A DNA stretch of 36,013 nt. It comes from Thermoplasmata archaeon (GTDB taxonomy: Archaea > Thermoplasmatota > Thermoplasmata > Halarchaeoplasmatales > Halarchaeoplasmataceae). Every line of letters starts with the position of its first letter. Position 1 is the stretch's first letter. The stretch lies in NCBI GenBank assembly GCA_003555395.1, contig PWHU01000142.1:1-36013 (forward strand), in the 5' to 3' direction. Under the pieces are notes generated by a model. The model did not search any database and had not been told where the DNA came from. It saw nothing but the letters and a program-made list of their open reading frames with translations. The translations under genes and the position numbers were made by a program. Shown here piece by piece: positions 1-6,337 of the stretch.

Positions 1-2389
1 CCCTCTTCTCTTTTATCTCTTCTTCAGAGTCTTCTACCCATCTTTCCCTTTCTCCTATCTCTCTCTCTCTCTGACTAAGTTCGGTTCTCACGGCTTCTAT
101 ATCCGCCCACTCCTCTTCAACTTCTTTTTTATCTTCTTCTAAAGCTCTCTCCACCTCGACCAAGTCATTCTTCCTCTCTTCGATCTCTGCTTTCTCTTCT
201 TCAAGCTCCTCTCTCCCCTTCAATATCTGTTCTCTTTTTTCCTTTAAACGCGACGCTTTCTCTTTCAGCTTCTTTTTCTTACTTTTAAGGATCTCCCATT
301 TTTCCTCCATCATGGCCTTCTTTTCTTCTATCTCATCTTGAGAGGCTTCTACCCATCTTTCCCTTTCTCCTACTTCTCTCTCTCTCTGATTCAATTCGGT
401 TCTTACGGCTTCTATATCGGCCCACTCCTCCTCTATCTCCTTTTTATCCTCTTCTAAAGCAGCCTCTCTTTCGACCAAGTCCTTCTTCTTCTCCTCGATG
501 TCTGCCTTCTCCTCTTCAATCTCTTTCCACCTTTCGTCGATCCTTTTCCTTTTTTCTTCTAATTCCGCATTCTCTTCGTTGATCTCTTCTCTCTCCTTCT
601 CCAATCGCTTTTCTTTTTCCAAAAGGTCCGATTCTTTTCTTTCCAGCTCTTCAAGTTCCTCTTGAAGAGATTTTTCTTTCTCTCGGATCTCCTCATCTAG
701 AGCCATTAACGGCCCTTCTCTTCTCTCCAACTCCAATTCCCTTTCTTCTAATCTCGTCCTTTTTTCTTCGAGGTCGGCCCTCTCTTGATCTATCTGTTCT
801 CTCTCTTCATCCAATTCGTCCCTCTCGCGCTCTAATTCCGCTTTCCTTTCTTCTAACTCCTCTCTATCTTCCTCCAAGCTCTTTTCTTCTTCTAAAATAT
901 ACGATTCCTTTTTTTTCACCTCATCCCATCTCTCATCGATCATCACTTTATTATCTTCTATCTCTTTTTCAGAGGATTCTACGGCTTTTTCTCTTTCTTC
1001 CAATGATTCTTTTAGGGCGTTAAGTTCGGACCTCTCTGCACTTATCTCCTTTTTCTTCTCCCTCAACACATTCTGTCTTTCGTCCAATTCCCCTTCTCTT
1101 TCATCTAGCTCTGCTTCTATTTCATCTAACTCTGCTTTCTTATTTTCCAACCCGGAACGTTCTTTATCTAGTTCTTCCTCTCTCTCACTCAATATTTTTT
1201 CTTTTTCTAACAGATCAGATTCCTTATCCTCAAGCTCTTTTCTTTTCCTATCTAGTTCTTCTTGCTCCGCTTGAAGAGATTGGTCTTTCTCCTGAAGCTC
1301 TTTATCCAAAGCCCTCAAGGGTCCTTCTCTTCGGTCCAATCTTCTTCTTTGTTCTTCTATTTCCGTATTCTTAGCCTCTATATCGGCCCATTCCGCATCT
1401 ATCTGCTCCCGCTCTTCATCCAAAGCCTTTTCTCTCTCTTCTAATTCTTTTCTTAGGCTCTCGAATTCCGCCTTCTTTTCTTCCAATTCTTCTTTCTCTT
1501 TCGTTATCTCTTCCCTTTTCTCGTCCAATCTACTTTCTTCTTCTAAAATATTCGACTCTCTCTTTTCAAGTTCTTCGCGTTCCTCTCGAAGAGCCTCTTC
1601 TTTCTCTTGAAGCTCTTTATCCAAAGCCATCAAAGGCCCTTCTCTTTCGTCCAATCTTCTTTCTCTTTCTTCAAGTTGCGTGTTCGTATCCTCTATATCT
1701 GCCCATTCCGCATCTATCTGCTCCCGCTCTTTATCCAAAGCCTTTTCTCTCTCTTCTAATTCTTTTCTTAGGCTCTCGAATTCTGCCTTCTTTTCTTCCA
1801 ATTCTTCTTTCTCTTCCGTTATCTCTTCCCTTTTCTCGTCCAATCTACTTTCTTCTTCTAAAATATCCGACTCTCTCTTTTCAAGTTCTTCGCGTTCCTC
1901 TTGAAGAGCCTCTTCTCTCTCCTGAAGCTCTTTATCCAAAGCCATCAAAGGCCCTTCCCTTCTCTCCAATTCTAATTTTTTTTCTTCAAGTTGCGCTCGT
2001 TCATTCTCGATTTCCTCCCATCCATGGTCTATCCGCTCTTTCTTTTCCTTCAGAAATCTTTCTCTCTCATCCAACTCTTCTTTCCTATCATGGAGCTCTT
2101 TTTTTCTTTGATCTAGATGGGATTTTCTTTTTTCCACCCTGGATCGATCCATCTCGATCTCATCTTTTTTTTCTTCTAGATTTCGCTCTTTTTCTTCCAG
2201 CTCTTCTTTCAACGTTTCGAGCTCTTTTTCCCTCCCCTTCACATCAGATTCCCTTTTCCTGAGGGTTGCGCCCCATCTCTTCAAACGAGTTTCTTCTTGT
2301 TCAAGCTCTTCCTCCCGCTCCTGCAGCTTTTTTTTGAGTTTTTCAAGGTAAGACTCGGATTCGTCATACATCGGACCTTTTGGTGTCAA
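1..2389 (-). CDS. Giant charged coiled-coil protein, partial (C-terminus beyond left edge)
   Basis: An open minus-strand frame of at least 796 codons runs off the left edge without a stop. It is almost entirely Glu/Lys/Arg/Leu heptads, such as KELEEREKALDKEREQIDA, so it should be one very long coiled coil or single alpha helix. No signal peptide or membrane segment is visible. The likely start is TTG at 2389: AGGAGG lies 9 nt upstream (2399-2404). The first ATG, at 2371, is six codons further in and has no ribosome binding site. Blocks of exactly 105 residues (15 heptads) repeat, marked by EGPLMALDKELQE-type signatures. The composition resembles the coil part of the protein at 16506-19079. 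Function is unknown; a structural or scaffold role is inference. SMC-type ATPases are unlikely because no Walker A motif is seen in the N-terminal region present here. Confidence 0.85.
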   Translation of the reverse strand, partial: MTPKGPMYDESESYLEKLKKKLQEREEELEQEETRLKRWGATLRKRESDVKGREKELETLKEELEEKERNLEEKKDEIEMDRSRVEKRKSHLDQRKKELHDRKEELDERERFLKEKKERIDHGWEEIENERAQLEEKKLELERREGPLMALDKELQEREEALQEEREELEKRESDILEEESRLDEKREEITEEKEELEEKKAEFESLRKELEEREKALDKEREQIDAEWADIEDTNTQLEERERRLDEREGPLMALDKELQEKEEALREEREELEKRESNILEEESRLDEKREEITKEKEELEEKKAEFESLRKELEEREKALDEEREQIDAEWADIEAKNTEIEEQRRRLDRREGPLRALDKELQEKDQSLQAEQEELDRKRKELEDKESDLLEKEKILSEREEELDKERSGLENKKAELDEIEAELDEREGELDERQNVLREKKKEISAERSELNALKESLEEREKAVESSEKEIEDNKVMIDERWDEVKKKESYILEEEKSLEEDREELEERKAELERERDELDEEREQIDQERADLEEKRTRLEERELELERREGPLMALDEEIREKEKSLQEELEELERKESDLLEKEKRLEKEREEINEENAELEEKRKRIDERWKEIEEEKADIEEKKKDLVEREAALEEDKKEIEEEWADIEAVRTELNQREREVGERERWVEASQDEIEEKKAMMEEKWEILKSKKKKLKEKASRLKEKREQILKGREELEEEKAEIEERKNDLVEVERALEEDKKEVEEEWADIEAVRTELSQREREIGERERWVEDSEEEIKEKR
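36..480 (-). repeat. Second zone of 315-bp periodicity in the coiled-coil gene
   Basis: The stretch from 36 to about 165 recurs from 351 to about 480, again at an offset of exactly 315 bp. Both copies carry the motif ACCCATCTTTCCCTTTCTCC followed by the same CT-rich run and CGGCTTCTATATC. This is the same unit length as the zone at 1306-1935, so the unit has expanded more than once within the gene. Confidence 0.8.
1306..1935 (-). repeat. Two tandem 315-bp repeat units inside the coiled-coil gene
   Basis: Blocks 1306-1620 and 1621-1935 align without gaps at an offset of 315 bp, or 105 codons. Long stretches are identical at the DNA level, for example CCCATTCCGCATCTATCTGC at about 1387 and again 315 bp later. 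A third partial copy starts at 1936. A related but diverged marker lies near 701, at an offset of 609 bp (203 codons). Near-identity at DNA level points to recent tandem duplication. Confidence 0.9.
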
Positions 2390-2398
2390 ATGATAATT

Positions 2399-2404
2399 CC
2401 TCCT
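2399..2404 (-). promoter_or_regulatory. Ribosome binding site AGGAGG that sets a TTG start
   Basis: On the minus strand AGGAGG is followed after 9 nt by TTG at 2389, in frame with the coiled-coil gene. This favours the TTG over the ATG at 2371. Confidence 0.65.
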
Positions 2405-2510
2405 ATTGGATAATCTAGAGGGCCTTAAGGATTTCTTCAATTTATTCTATACCTATTATAAGTAACTTATTGCTGTTACTCTTTAATAGATATCCTAAGA
2501 TTCAAATAAT

Positions 2511-2708
2511 CTATAGTGGAACTCGTAACTTCTTTTAGGAAAGTAGACTTTCCTAAGACATGAGGAATCTATTGATTCCTCAGTGTTTTGAACTAAGTTA
2601 CGAGCTCCACTGATAGTCAAAGACCCTCCAAGGGAACAAAATTTATTTTGTGACCAAGAGGAATTGACCTAATTCCTCGTGAGTACAAAAAGTCGGGTCA
2701 TTGACTAT
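2511..2708. other. Tandem three-way-junction inverted-repeat element (candidate structured RNA or cruciform)
   Basis: This intergenic block contains two successive nested inverted-repeat sets. Element A has an outer stem pairing 2515-2531 with 2595-2611 (17 nt, one mismatch). It encloses hairpin 2533-2543/2548-2558 (loop TAGA) and hairpin 2561-2569/2574-2582 (loop TATT). Element B has an outer stem pairing 2613-2620 with 2701-2708 and 2622-2626 with 2695-2699. It encloses hairpin 2636-2641/2646-2651 (loop TTTA) and hairpin 2658-2665/2671-2678 (5-nt loop). The second hairpins of A and B share GAGGAAT/ATTCCTC, so the two elements look like diverged copies. No ORF explains the region. The strand and whether it is transcribed are unknown; a transposon remnant or protein-binding DNA element is also possible. 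It does not match an RNA family that I recognise. Confidence 0.6.
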
Positions 2709-2734
2709 AAATGGTATTAAACAAATATGGGGTG

Positions 2735-2798
2735 CATAAATATATCTTTTTAAAATCCTAAGTTACCCTTCCCAACAATCTATAAAATATAAAAGGAG
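2735..2798 (+). promoter_or_regulatory. Likely promoter and ribosome binding site of the CoA-transferase-like gene
   Basis: AT-rich TATA-like stretches lie at 2736-2744 (ATAAATATA) and 2781-2790 (TATAAAATAT). AGGAG at 2794-2798 precedes the TTG start by 9 nt. Which TATA-like stretch is used cannot be decided from sequence. The nearer one would give an almost leaderless transcript and leave the ribosome binding site unused, so the upstream one is preferred. Confidence 0.4.
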
Positions 2799-2807
2799 TA
2801 AACACTA

Positions 2808-3983
2808 TTGTATCTTGATAAGATGGATCTGAACGGATTACGAATTTTAGATATGACGAGGCTTTTACCCGGTCCCTACGCTACTATGCTGATGGCCGAC
2901 CTTGGAGCGGAGGTCATCAAGATAGAGGAGCCTGATAAAGGTGATCACGCACGTAGCATGGAACCTCTCATAAAAGGAGAGGGAGCACCTTTTCTGATGC
3001 TGAACCGGAACAAAAGATCCATCGAGATAGATCTGAAAAAAGAAAGTGGTAATGAGATATTCTTAAAACTTGCGAGAGACGCTGACGTTATATTCGAGCA
3101 GTTCCGCCCAGGGGTGGTAAAAAAACTGGGAGTAGATTATAAAACCGTAAAAAAGGTGAACCCTGATATAATTTACTGTTCGCTTTCCGGTTACGGCCAA
3201 ACAGGTCCTTTGAAAGATAAAGGCGGACACGATCTCAATTACGCTTCGGAGGGCGGCCTGATAGATTTAACTCGCTCTATGAACCGCGAACCCGCCATCC
3301 CCGGCTTCCCTATCTCAGTAATGACCGCCGGACTCTTTTCCGCCTTTTCTATAATCAGCGCTGTTTTGGACAGAGAAATGAATGATTCTGGTGGAGAGTT
3401 CATCGATATATCGATCTTAGACTGCTTGATCTCGCTCTCTGCCGGAATAGCTTGGAAATCTCTGCTTAAAGGCAAAACTCCAAGAGCAAGAGAAACGGTA
3501 CTGACCGGGGCCTATCCGTTCTATGATATCTATGAGACCAAAGACGGGAGGTACGTGAGCCTAGCCGCCTATGAAAAGAAATATTGGGAAAACTTCTGCG
3601 ACCTGATAGATAAGGAAGAACTGAAAGACGAGCAATTTTCTGAAAGAGAAGAGGTGAAAAAGATACTGAGAGAGGAATTTAAAAACAAAAAATTCGAAGA
3701 GTGGAAAATTTTAGCGGAGGAAAACGACGTGATGCTCTCTCCCGTAAATAACCTGACAGAAGTTTTCAAAAGCTTCCATGTACGGGAAAGAGAAATGCTC
3801 GGCTCGTTGGCTTTCGACGGAGAATATATCGGGCAGATCGGCTTCCCTGCAGAGTCCGATAAGGAGATAGACGAATTCAAGAGTCCTCCACCCAAGAAGG
3901 GTGAAAACGCATATGAAATCTTGATAGAAGCGGGTTACACGGAAGAAGAGATAGAGGAATTCAGGAGGGAAAAAGTGATTTGA
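2808..3983 (+). CDS. Family III CoA-transferase / alpha-methylacyl-CoA racemase-like protein
   Basis: The 391-residue protein has the CaiB/BaiF fold signatures: an N-terminal LRILDMTRLLPGPYATMLMA segment, ADLGAEVIKIE, the CoA-binding NRNKRSIEIDLK segment (about 66-77), SGYGQTGP (127-134), GHDLNYASEGG (140-150) and the DGRYVSLAAYEKKYW C-domain motif. GHDLNY is typical of the racemase-like branch (His126 in mycobacterial MCR). The family normally has a catalytic Asp in a motif like PIADLAAG. Here that segment reads GFPISVMTAG, with Ser170-Val171 in place of Ala-Asp, so standard catalysis is doubtful. The TTG start is chosen because AGGAG lies 9 nt upstream; ATG at 2823 is the alternative. The gene precedes the PHA operon by 266 bp in the same direction, so a link to acyl-CoA supply is inference. 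Confidence 0.85.
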   Translation: MYLDKMDLNGLRILDMTRLLPGPYATMLMADLGAEVIKIEEPDKGDHARSMEPLIKGEGAPFLMLNRNKRSIEIDLKKESGNEIFLKLARDADVIFEQFRPGVVKKLGVDYKTVKKVNPDIIYCSLSGYGQTGPLKDKGGHDLNYASEGGLIDLTRSMNREPAIPGFPISVMTAGLFSAFSIISAVLDREMNDSGGEFIDISILDCLISLSAGIAWKSLLKGKTPRARETVLTGAYPFYDIYETKDGRYVSLAAYEKKYWENFCDLIDKEELKDEQFSEREEVKKILREEFKNKKFEEWKILAEENDVMLSPVNNLTEVFKSFHVREREMLGSLAFDGEYIGQIGFPAESDKEIDEFKSPPPKKGENAYEILIEAGYTEEEIEEFRREKVI

Positions 3984-3996
3984 AAGAGGGAGGGGA

Positions 3997-4060
3997 CTGA
4001 CCGGCCCAAAACAAAAATCTCTAGCGAGGGAGACCTGAGGGGCCGATCAGCTCTCCGGTC
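3997..4060 (+). terminator. GC-rich alternative hairpins at the 3' end of the CoA-transferase-like gene
   Basis: Just after the stop codon, 3997-4007 (CTGACCGGCCC) can pair with 4040-4050 (GGGCCGATCAG) with one mismatch. Alternatively 3999-4004 (GACCGG) can pair with 4055-4060 (CCGGTC). The two foldings exclude each other. T-rich runs follow at about 4074-4082 and 4109-4117. A termination or RNA-processing role is plausible. The region also contains the first copy of the CTCTAGCGAGGGAGA motif. Confidence 0.4.
4019..4033 (+). repeat. 15-bp direct repeat, copy 1 (CTCTAGCGAGGGAGA)
   Basis: This exact 15-mer recurs 210 bp downstream at 4229-4243, where it supplies the ribosome binding site of the first phasin-like gene. 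Copy 1 has no start codon behind it and sits in the loop of the 3997-4050 stem. Confidence 0.75.
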
Positions 4061-4136
4061 GGAAATTATGCAACTTCTTTTTAAAAGTTATCATAATTTA
4101 TCAAATCTTATTTTTTCCTTCCACAGAGTAAGTCGA

Positions 4137-4152
4137 TTGTATAACAATACAA
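4137..4152. promoter_or_regulatory. Operator-like palindrome 1, TTGTAT-N4-ATACAA
   Basis: This is a perfect 6+6 inverted repeat with spacer AACA, immediately upstream of the PHA operon TATA region. A second copy with a different spacer follows after 3 bp. The exact half-sites with variable spacers are what a dimeric DNA-binding regulator site looks like. The regulator is not identifiable here; no transcription factor gene lies beside the operon. Confidence 0.65.
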
Positions 4153-4155
4153 TAG

Positions 4156-4171
4156 TTGTATGATAATACAA
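4156..4171. promoter_or_regulatory. Operator-like palindrome 2, TTGTAT-N4-ATACAA
   Basis: This is a second perfect inverted repeat with spacer GATA. Its centre lies 19 bp from that of copy 1, and it ends about 6 bp before the TATA-like TATATAAA. The position upstream of TATA could suit activation, and the proximity could suit repression by blocking TBP/TFB. Confidence 0.65.
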
Positions 4172-4176
4172 ATATC

Positions 4177-4196
4177 TATATAAAAATGTTTATAAA
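4177..4196 (+). promoter_or_regulatory. TATA boxes of the PHA operon
   Basis: TATATAAA at 4177-4184 and TTTATAAA at 4189-4196 are both good archaeal TATA boxes. The second would place transcription start near 4219-4222, about 30 nt before the ATG at 4250. Confidence 0.55.
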
Positions 4197-4208
4197 GGGT
4201 TAATATAA

Positions 4209-4226
4209 TGTTACAGTTGCGTAACA
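4209..4226. promoter_or_regulatory. Inverted repeat TGTTAC-N6-GTAACA near the transcription start
   Basis: This is a perfect 6+6 palindrome with a 6-nt spacer, located 24 nt before the phasin-like start codon. It could be an operator overlapping the transcription start, distinct in sequence from the TTGTAT palindromes, or a small leader hairpin. Confidence 0.45.
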
Positions 4227-4228
4227 AC

Positions 4229-4243
4229 CTCTAGCGAGGGAGA
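4229..4243 (+). promoter_or_regulatory. 15-bp direct repeat, copy 2, containing the ribosome binding site
   Basis: CTCTAGCGAGGGAGA is identical to 4019-4033. GAGGGAGAT lies 6 nt before the ATG at 4250. CTCT at its 5' end can pair weakly with GGAG of the ribosome binding site, so the motif could mask its own site. Confidence 0.6.
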
Positions 4244-4249
4244 TCAAAC

Positions 4250-5467
4250 ATGAACGAAAAAGAAGCACCTATCGAGAAGTATGTTAGAGTATACGATGAA
4301 GCACAGGATAACGAAGAATGCAAGTGTAATATGGTCGAATCCATGCTGAAAGACGAGATGCTGACGCTGGCAGAGCGGAACGGGATCGAAGTCAGCAGTG
4401 CATCGACGAAGGATGAGATCGCAGAGAAACTTGTGAAGCCGGAAATCTATGAGGATATAGTAGAAAAGAAAGAAGAACGTCCGTCCGTGAAAAGGGAAAC
4501 CGAAGAGCGGAAGAGAAGCGACGAACCACAGGAAGAACCGGAACCCATCGGGATGAACTTTTTAAGCTCTATTTCCGAGATATTCTCCGGGCCGTCCGTT
4601 ACGGGCTATAGAAAGACGAGCGAATTATGGCTCGATGGAATCCAAAGCACCCAAGAGAATCTTAAAAGGGTCACGGACGACCAACTGGACAAATGGAAAA
4701 AGATCGAGAACGAATGGACTGAAAGAGCTTTAGATTTCCAGGAACAGATAGACGTAGTTAGAAAGAATTCAAGCCTTCCGGCAGAGGAAACGAAAGAACT
4801 TTCGGTGATCTGGAGAAATTTCTACAACAAGATGGCCGCCAGGATGACAAGACTCGGAGAACAGACGAGAGAAGTGCAGGAATCATTGAAGGAGATAACG
4901 GAAGAATACGCGGATAGAGCGGAAGAGACCTTGAGCGAAGGCACTGATCCAAGAGATTTCGGTAAACTGTTCGGTTTGTGGTCCGATTTTTCAGAAGACA
5001 TGAGAAAAGAGATGAAGGACTCGATCGAAGACTACGTAGCGGACTACGAAGAGTTCGTTGAAACATGGGACAAATTCTCCAAGAAAACAGACGATCTCTT
5101 GGAGGATCTCCAGGAAGAGCAAGAGGCTCAAGTCGAAGAACTCTATGAACGATGGAACTCAAATTTCGATCAAATAGAGGGGTACGTCCGAGAAGATTAC
5201 CAAAAATACAAAGATTCGTACGAATCATTCCTAAAACAGATAGAAGAACAGAACACTAGGCTGACAGAGATAGCTTTCGAGATGGCAGAAGAGATGGAAG
5301 AGAACTATTCTAACATACTAGAAGGCTACATTGAAACGGTCAACAGGGGATATGAAAATCTATTCACCATGCCCGGCCTTTCCGCCTATAGGACTCGAAA
5401 AGAAAATGATGTGAAAGACTTAAAAGAGAGAGTAAAAAGATTAGAAGAAAAAATGGAGGAGGATTGA
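4250..5467 (+). CDS. Phasin-like PHA granule protein with SAP/HeH-like N-terminus
   Basis: This 405-residue, acidic, helical protein is first in the PHA operon. Residues about 28-63 (MLKDEMLTLAERNGIEVSSA, then STKDEIAEKL) resemble small SAP/HeH helix-extended-helix nucleic-acid-binding domains. A charged linker (about 74-100) follows, then roughly 300 residues of long amphipathic helices rich in W, Y, F, E and K, ending in a short coil (DLKERVKRLEEKME). The helical part and the C-terminal GLSAYRTRKENDVKDLKERV pattern resemble PhaE/phasins, so granule-surface binding is likely. GAGGGAGAT precedes ATG at 4250. The stop lies 4 nt before the next gene, whose ribosome binding site overlaps this gene's end. 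The phasin call rests on context and composition, and the SAP-like call on a short motif. Confidence 0.7.
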   Translation: MNEKEAPIEKYVRVYDEAQDNEECKCNMVESMLKDEMLTLAERNGIEVSSASTKDEIAEKLVKPEIYEDIVEKKEERPSVKRETEERKRSDEPQEEPEPIGMNFLSSISEIFSGPSVTGYRKTSELWLDGIQSTQENLKRVTDDQLDKWKKIENEWTERALDFQEQIDVVRKNSSLPAEETKELSVIWRNFYNKMAARMTRLGEQTREVQESLKEITEEYADRAEETLSEGTDPRDFGKLFGLWSDFSEDMRKEMKDSIEDYVADYEEFVETWDKFSKKTDDLLEDLQEEQEAQVEELYERWNSNFDQIEGYVREDYQKYKDSYESFLKQIEEQNTRLTEIAFEMAEEMEENYSNILEGYIETVNRGYENLFTMPGLSAYRTRKENDVKDLKERVKRLEEKMEED

Positions 5468-5471
5468 AAAA

Positions 5472-6299
5472 ATGGCAGATCGAAAGAACATATTCGAATC
5501 TATGAGGTACCTTTCAGACATAGATTACAGTGGGTTCACCAACATGTTGGAACAACAGGAAAGATATATGAAGACTTTCAACCAGATGATGGGGGAGTCC
5601 GCTGATTTTGGAAAGGACGTTAAAGGATTGGTCGAACAGAACAACGAGCAGTACGAGAGACTGAAAAACATATGGGTGGATTTCTCTGACATCTCAGAAG
5701 ATATGATAGAGAAAAATATCGGCGAAGAATATTCAGAGGCTTTCATGGAATACAACGAAAAGATAAGAGATGATTTGAAAACACTCGTAGAATCCAGCCA
5801 AAAGGACGCCGAAGAACTCTATTCGGCTTGGACAGGGATAACGGAAAGTTTGTTCCAGGGAATCAAAGCAGGAACGGGCCCGAATCCGGATGATGTAGTT
5901 GAAGCGGTAGCGGATTTTCAACAGACCGCTCTTCATGTAGCCACGAGAAACATGGAGGATAATCAGGAATCTATGAAGAACTTACGGGAACTACTCGATG
6001 ATCTCGGAGACGACCTGAACAAGCAGATGAAAGAAAACGTTGACACTACTAACGAACGTTACGGGAAATTCATAGAAGATTGGATGAACAGTGTCGATAA
6101 GATGCAGGATACCGTTGAGGAATACATGGAAGAGATGGAAAAAAATTACTTTTCCTCGCTCGAACCGTATTTCGGTAAGAGGTCGGTGATGCCCCTTTTC
6201 CCATGGGTGCCAAACCGGCGGTTGAGAGAATACGAGAGCGAGATAGAAGAGCTAAAGGAGAAAATAGAAGAACTCGAAAAGAAGTTAGAAGATGGGTAA
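5472..6299 (+). CDS. Phasin-like PHA granule protein
   Basis: The 275-residue acidic helical protein has no signal peptide or membrane span. Repeated amphipathic helices carry aromatic residues (LKNIWVDFSDISEDMIEK, YGKFIEDWMNSVDKMQD). Before the end is a proline/aromatic hinge, SVMPLFPWVPNRR (about 239-251), then a coil, EYESEIEELKEKIEELEKKL. This is the same order of parts as in the preceding protein (helices, MPGLSAYR hinge, coil) and in PhaE, so the two are probably paralogues. GGAGGA lies about 8 nt upstream of the ATG, inside the end of the previous gene. A granule-coating role is inferred from operon position. It lacks the SAP/HeH-like N-terminus of its neighbour. Confidence 0.7.
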   Translation: MADRKNIFESMRYLSDIDYSGFTNMLEQQERYMKTFNQMMGESADFGKDVKGLVEQNNEQYERLKNIWVDFSDISEDMIEKNIGEEYSEAFMEYNEKIRDDLKTLVESSQKDAEELYSAWTGITESLFQGIKAGTGPNPDDVVEAVADFQQTALHVATRNMEDNQESMKNLRELLDDLGDDLNKQMKENVDTTNERYGKFIEDWMNSVDKMQDTVEEYMEEMEKNYFSSLEPYFGKRSVMPLFPWVPNRRLREYESEIEELKEKIEELEKKLEDG

Positions 6300-6337
6300 A
6301 ACCACCTTCCATTTTTTATTTATAAGGAGGCAGTATA

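Noticed and set aside
1-2389. Regular repeats that might suggest a CRISPR array
   Set aside because: The repeats are 315 bp, in frame, and encode heptads. There are no 25-40 bp repeats with unique spacers.
2461-2480. Small hairpin AGTAAC-N8-GTTACT next to the three-way-junction element
   Set aside because: A 6-bp AT-rich stem is too weak to report on its own. It may belong to the element, but there is no repeat of it in copy B.
4758-5228. 156-codon open frame on the minus strand inside the first phasin-like gene
   Set aside because: It is the antisense shadow of a gene rich in GAA/GAG codons. Its product is Arg/Leu/Ser-rich with no family features.
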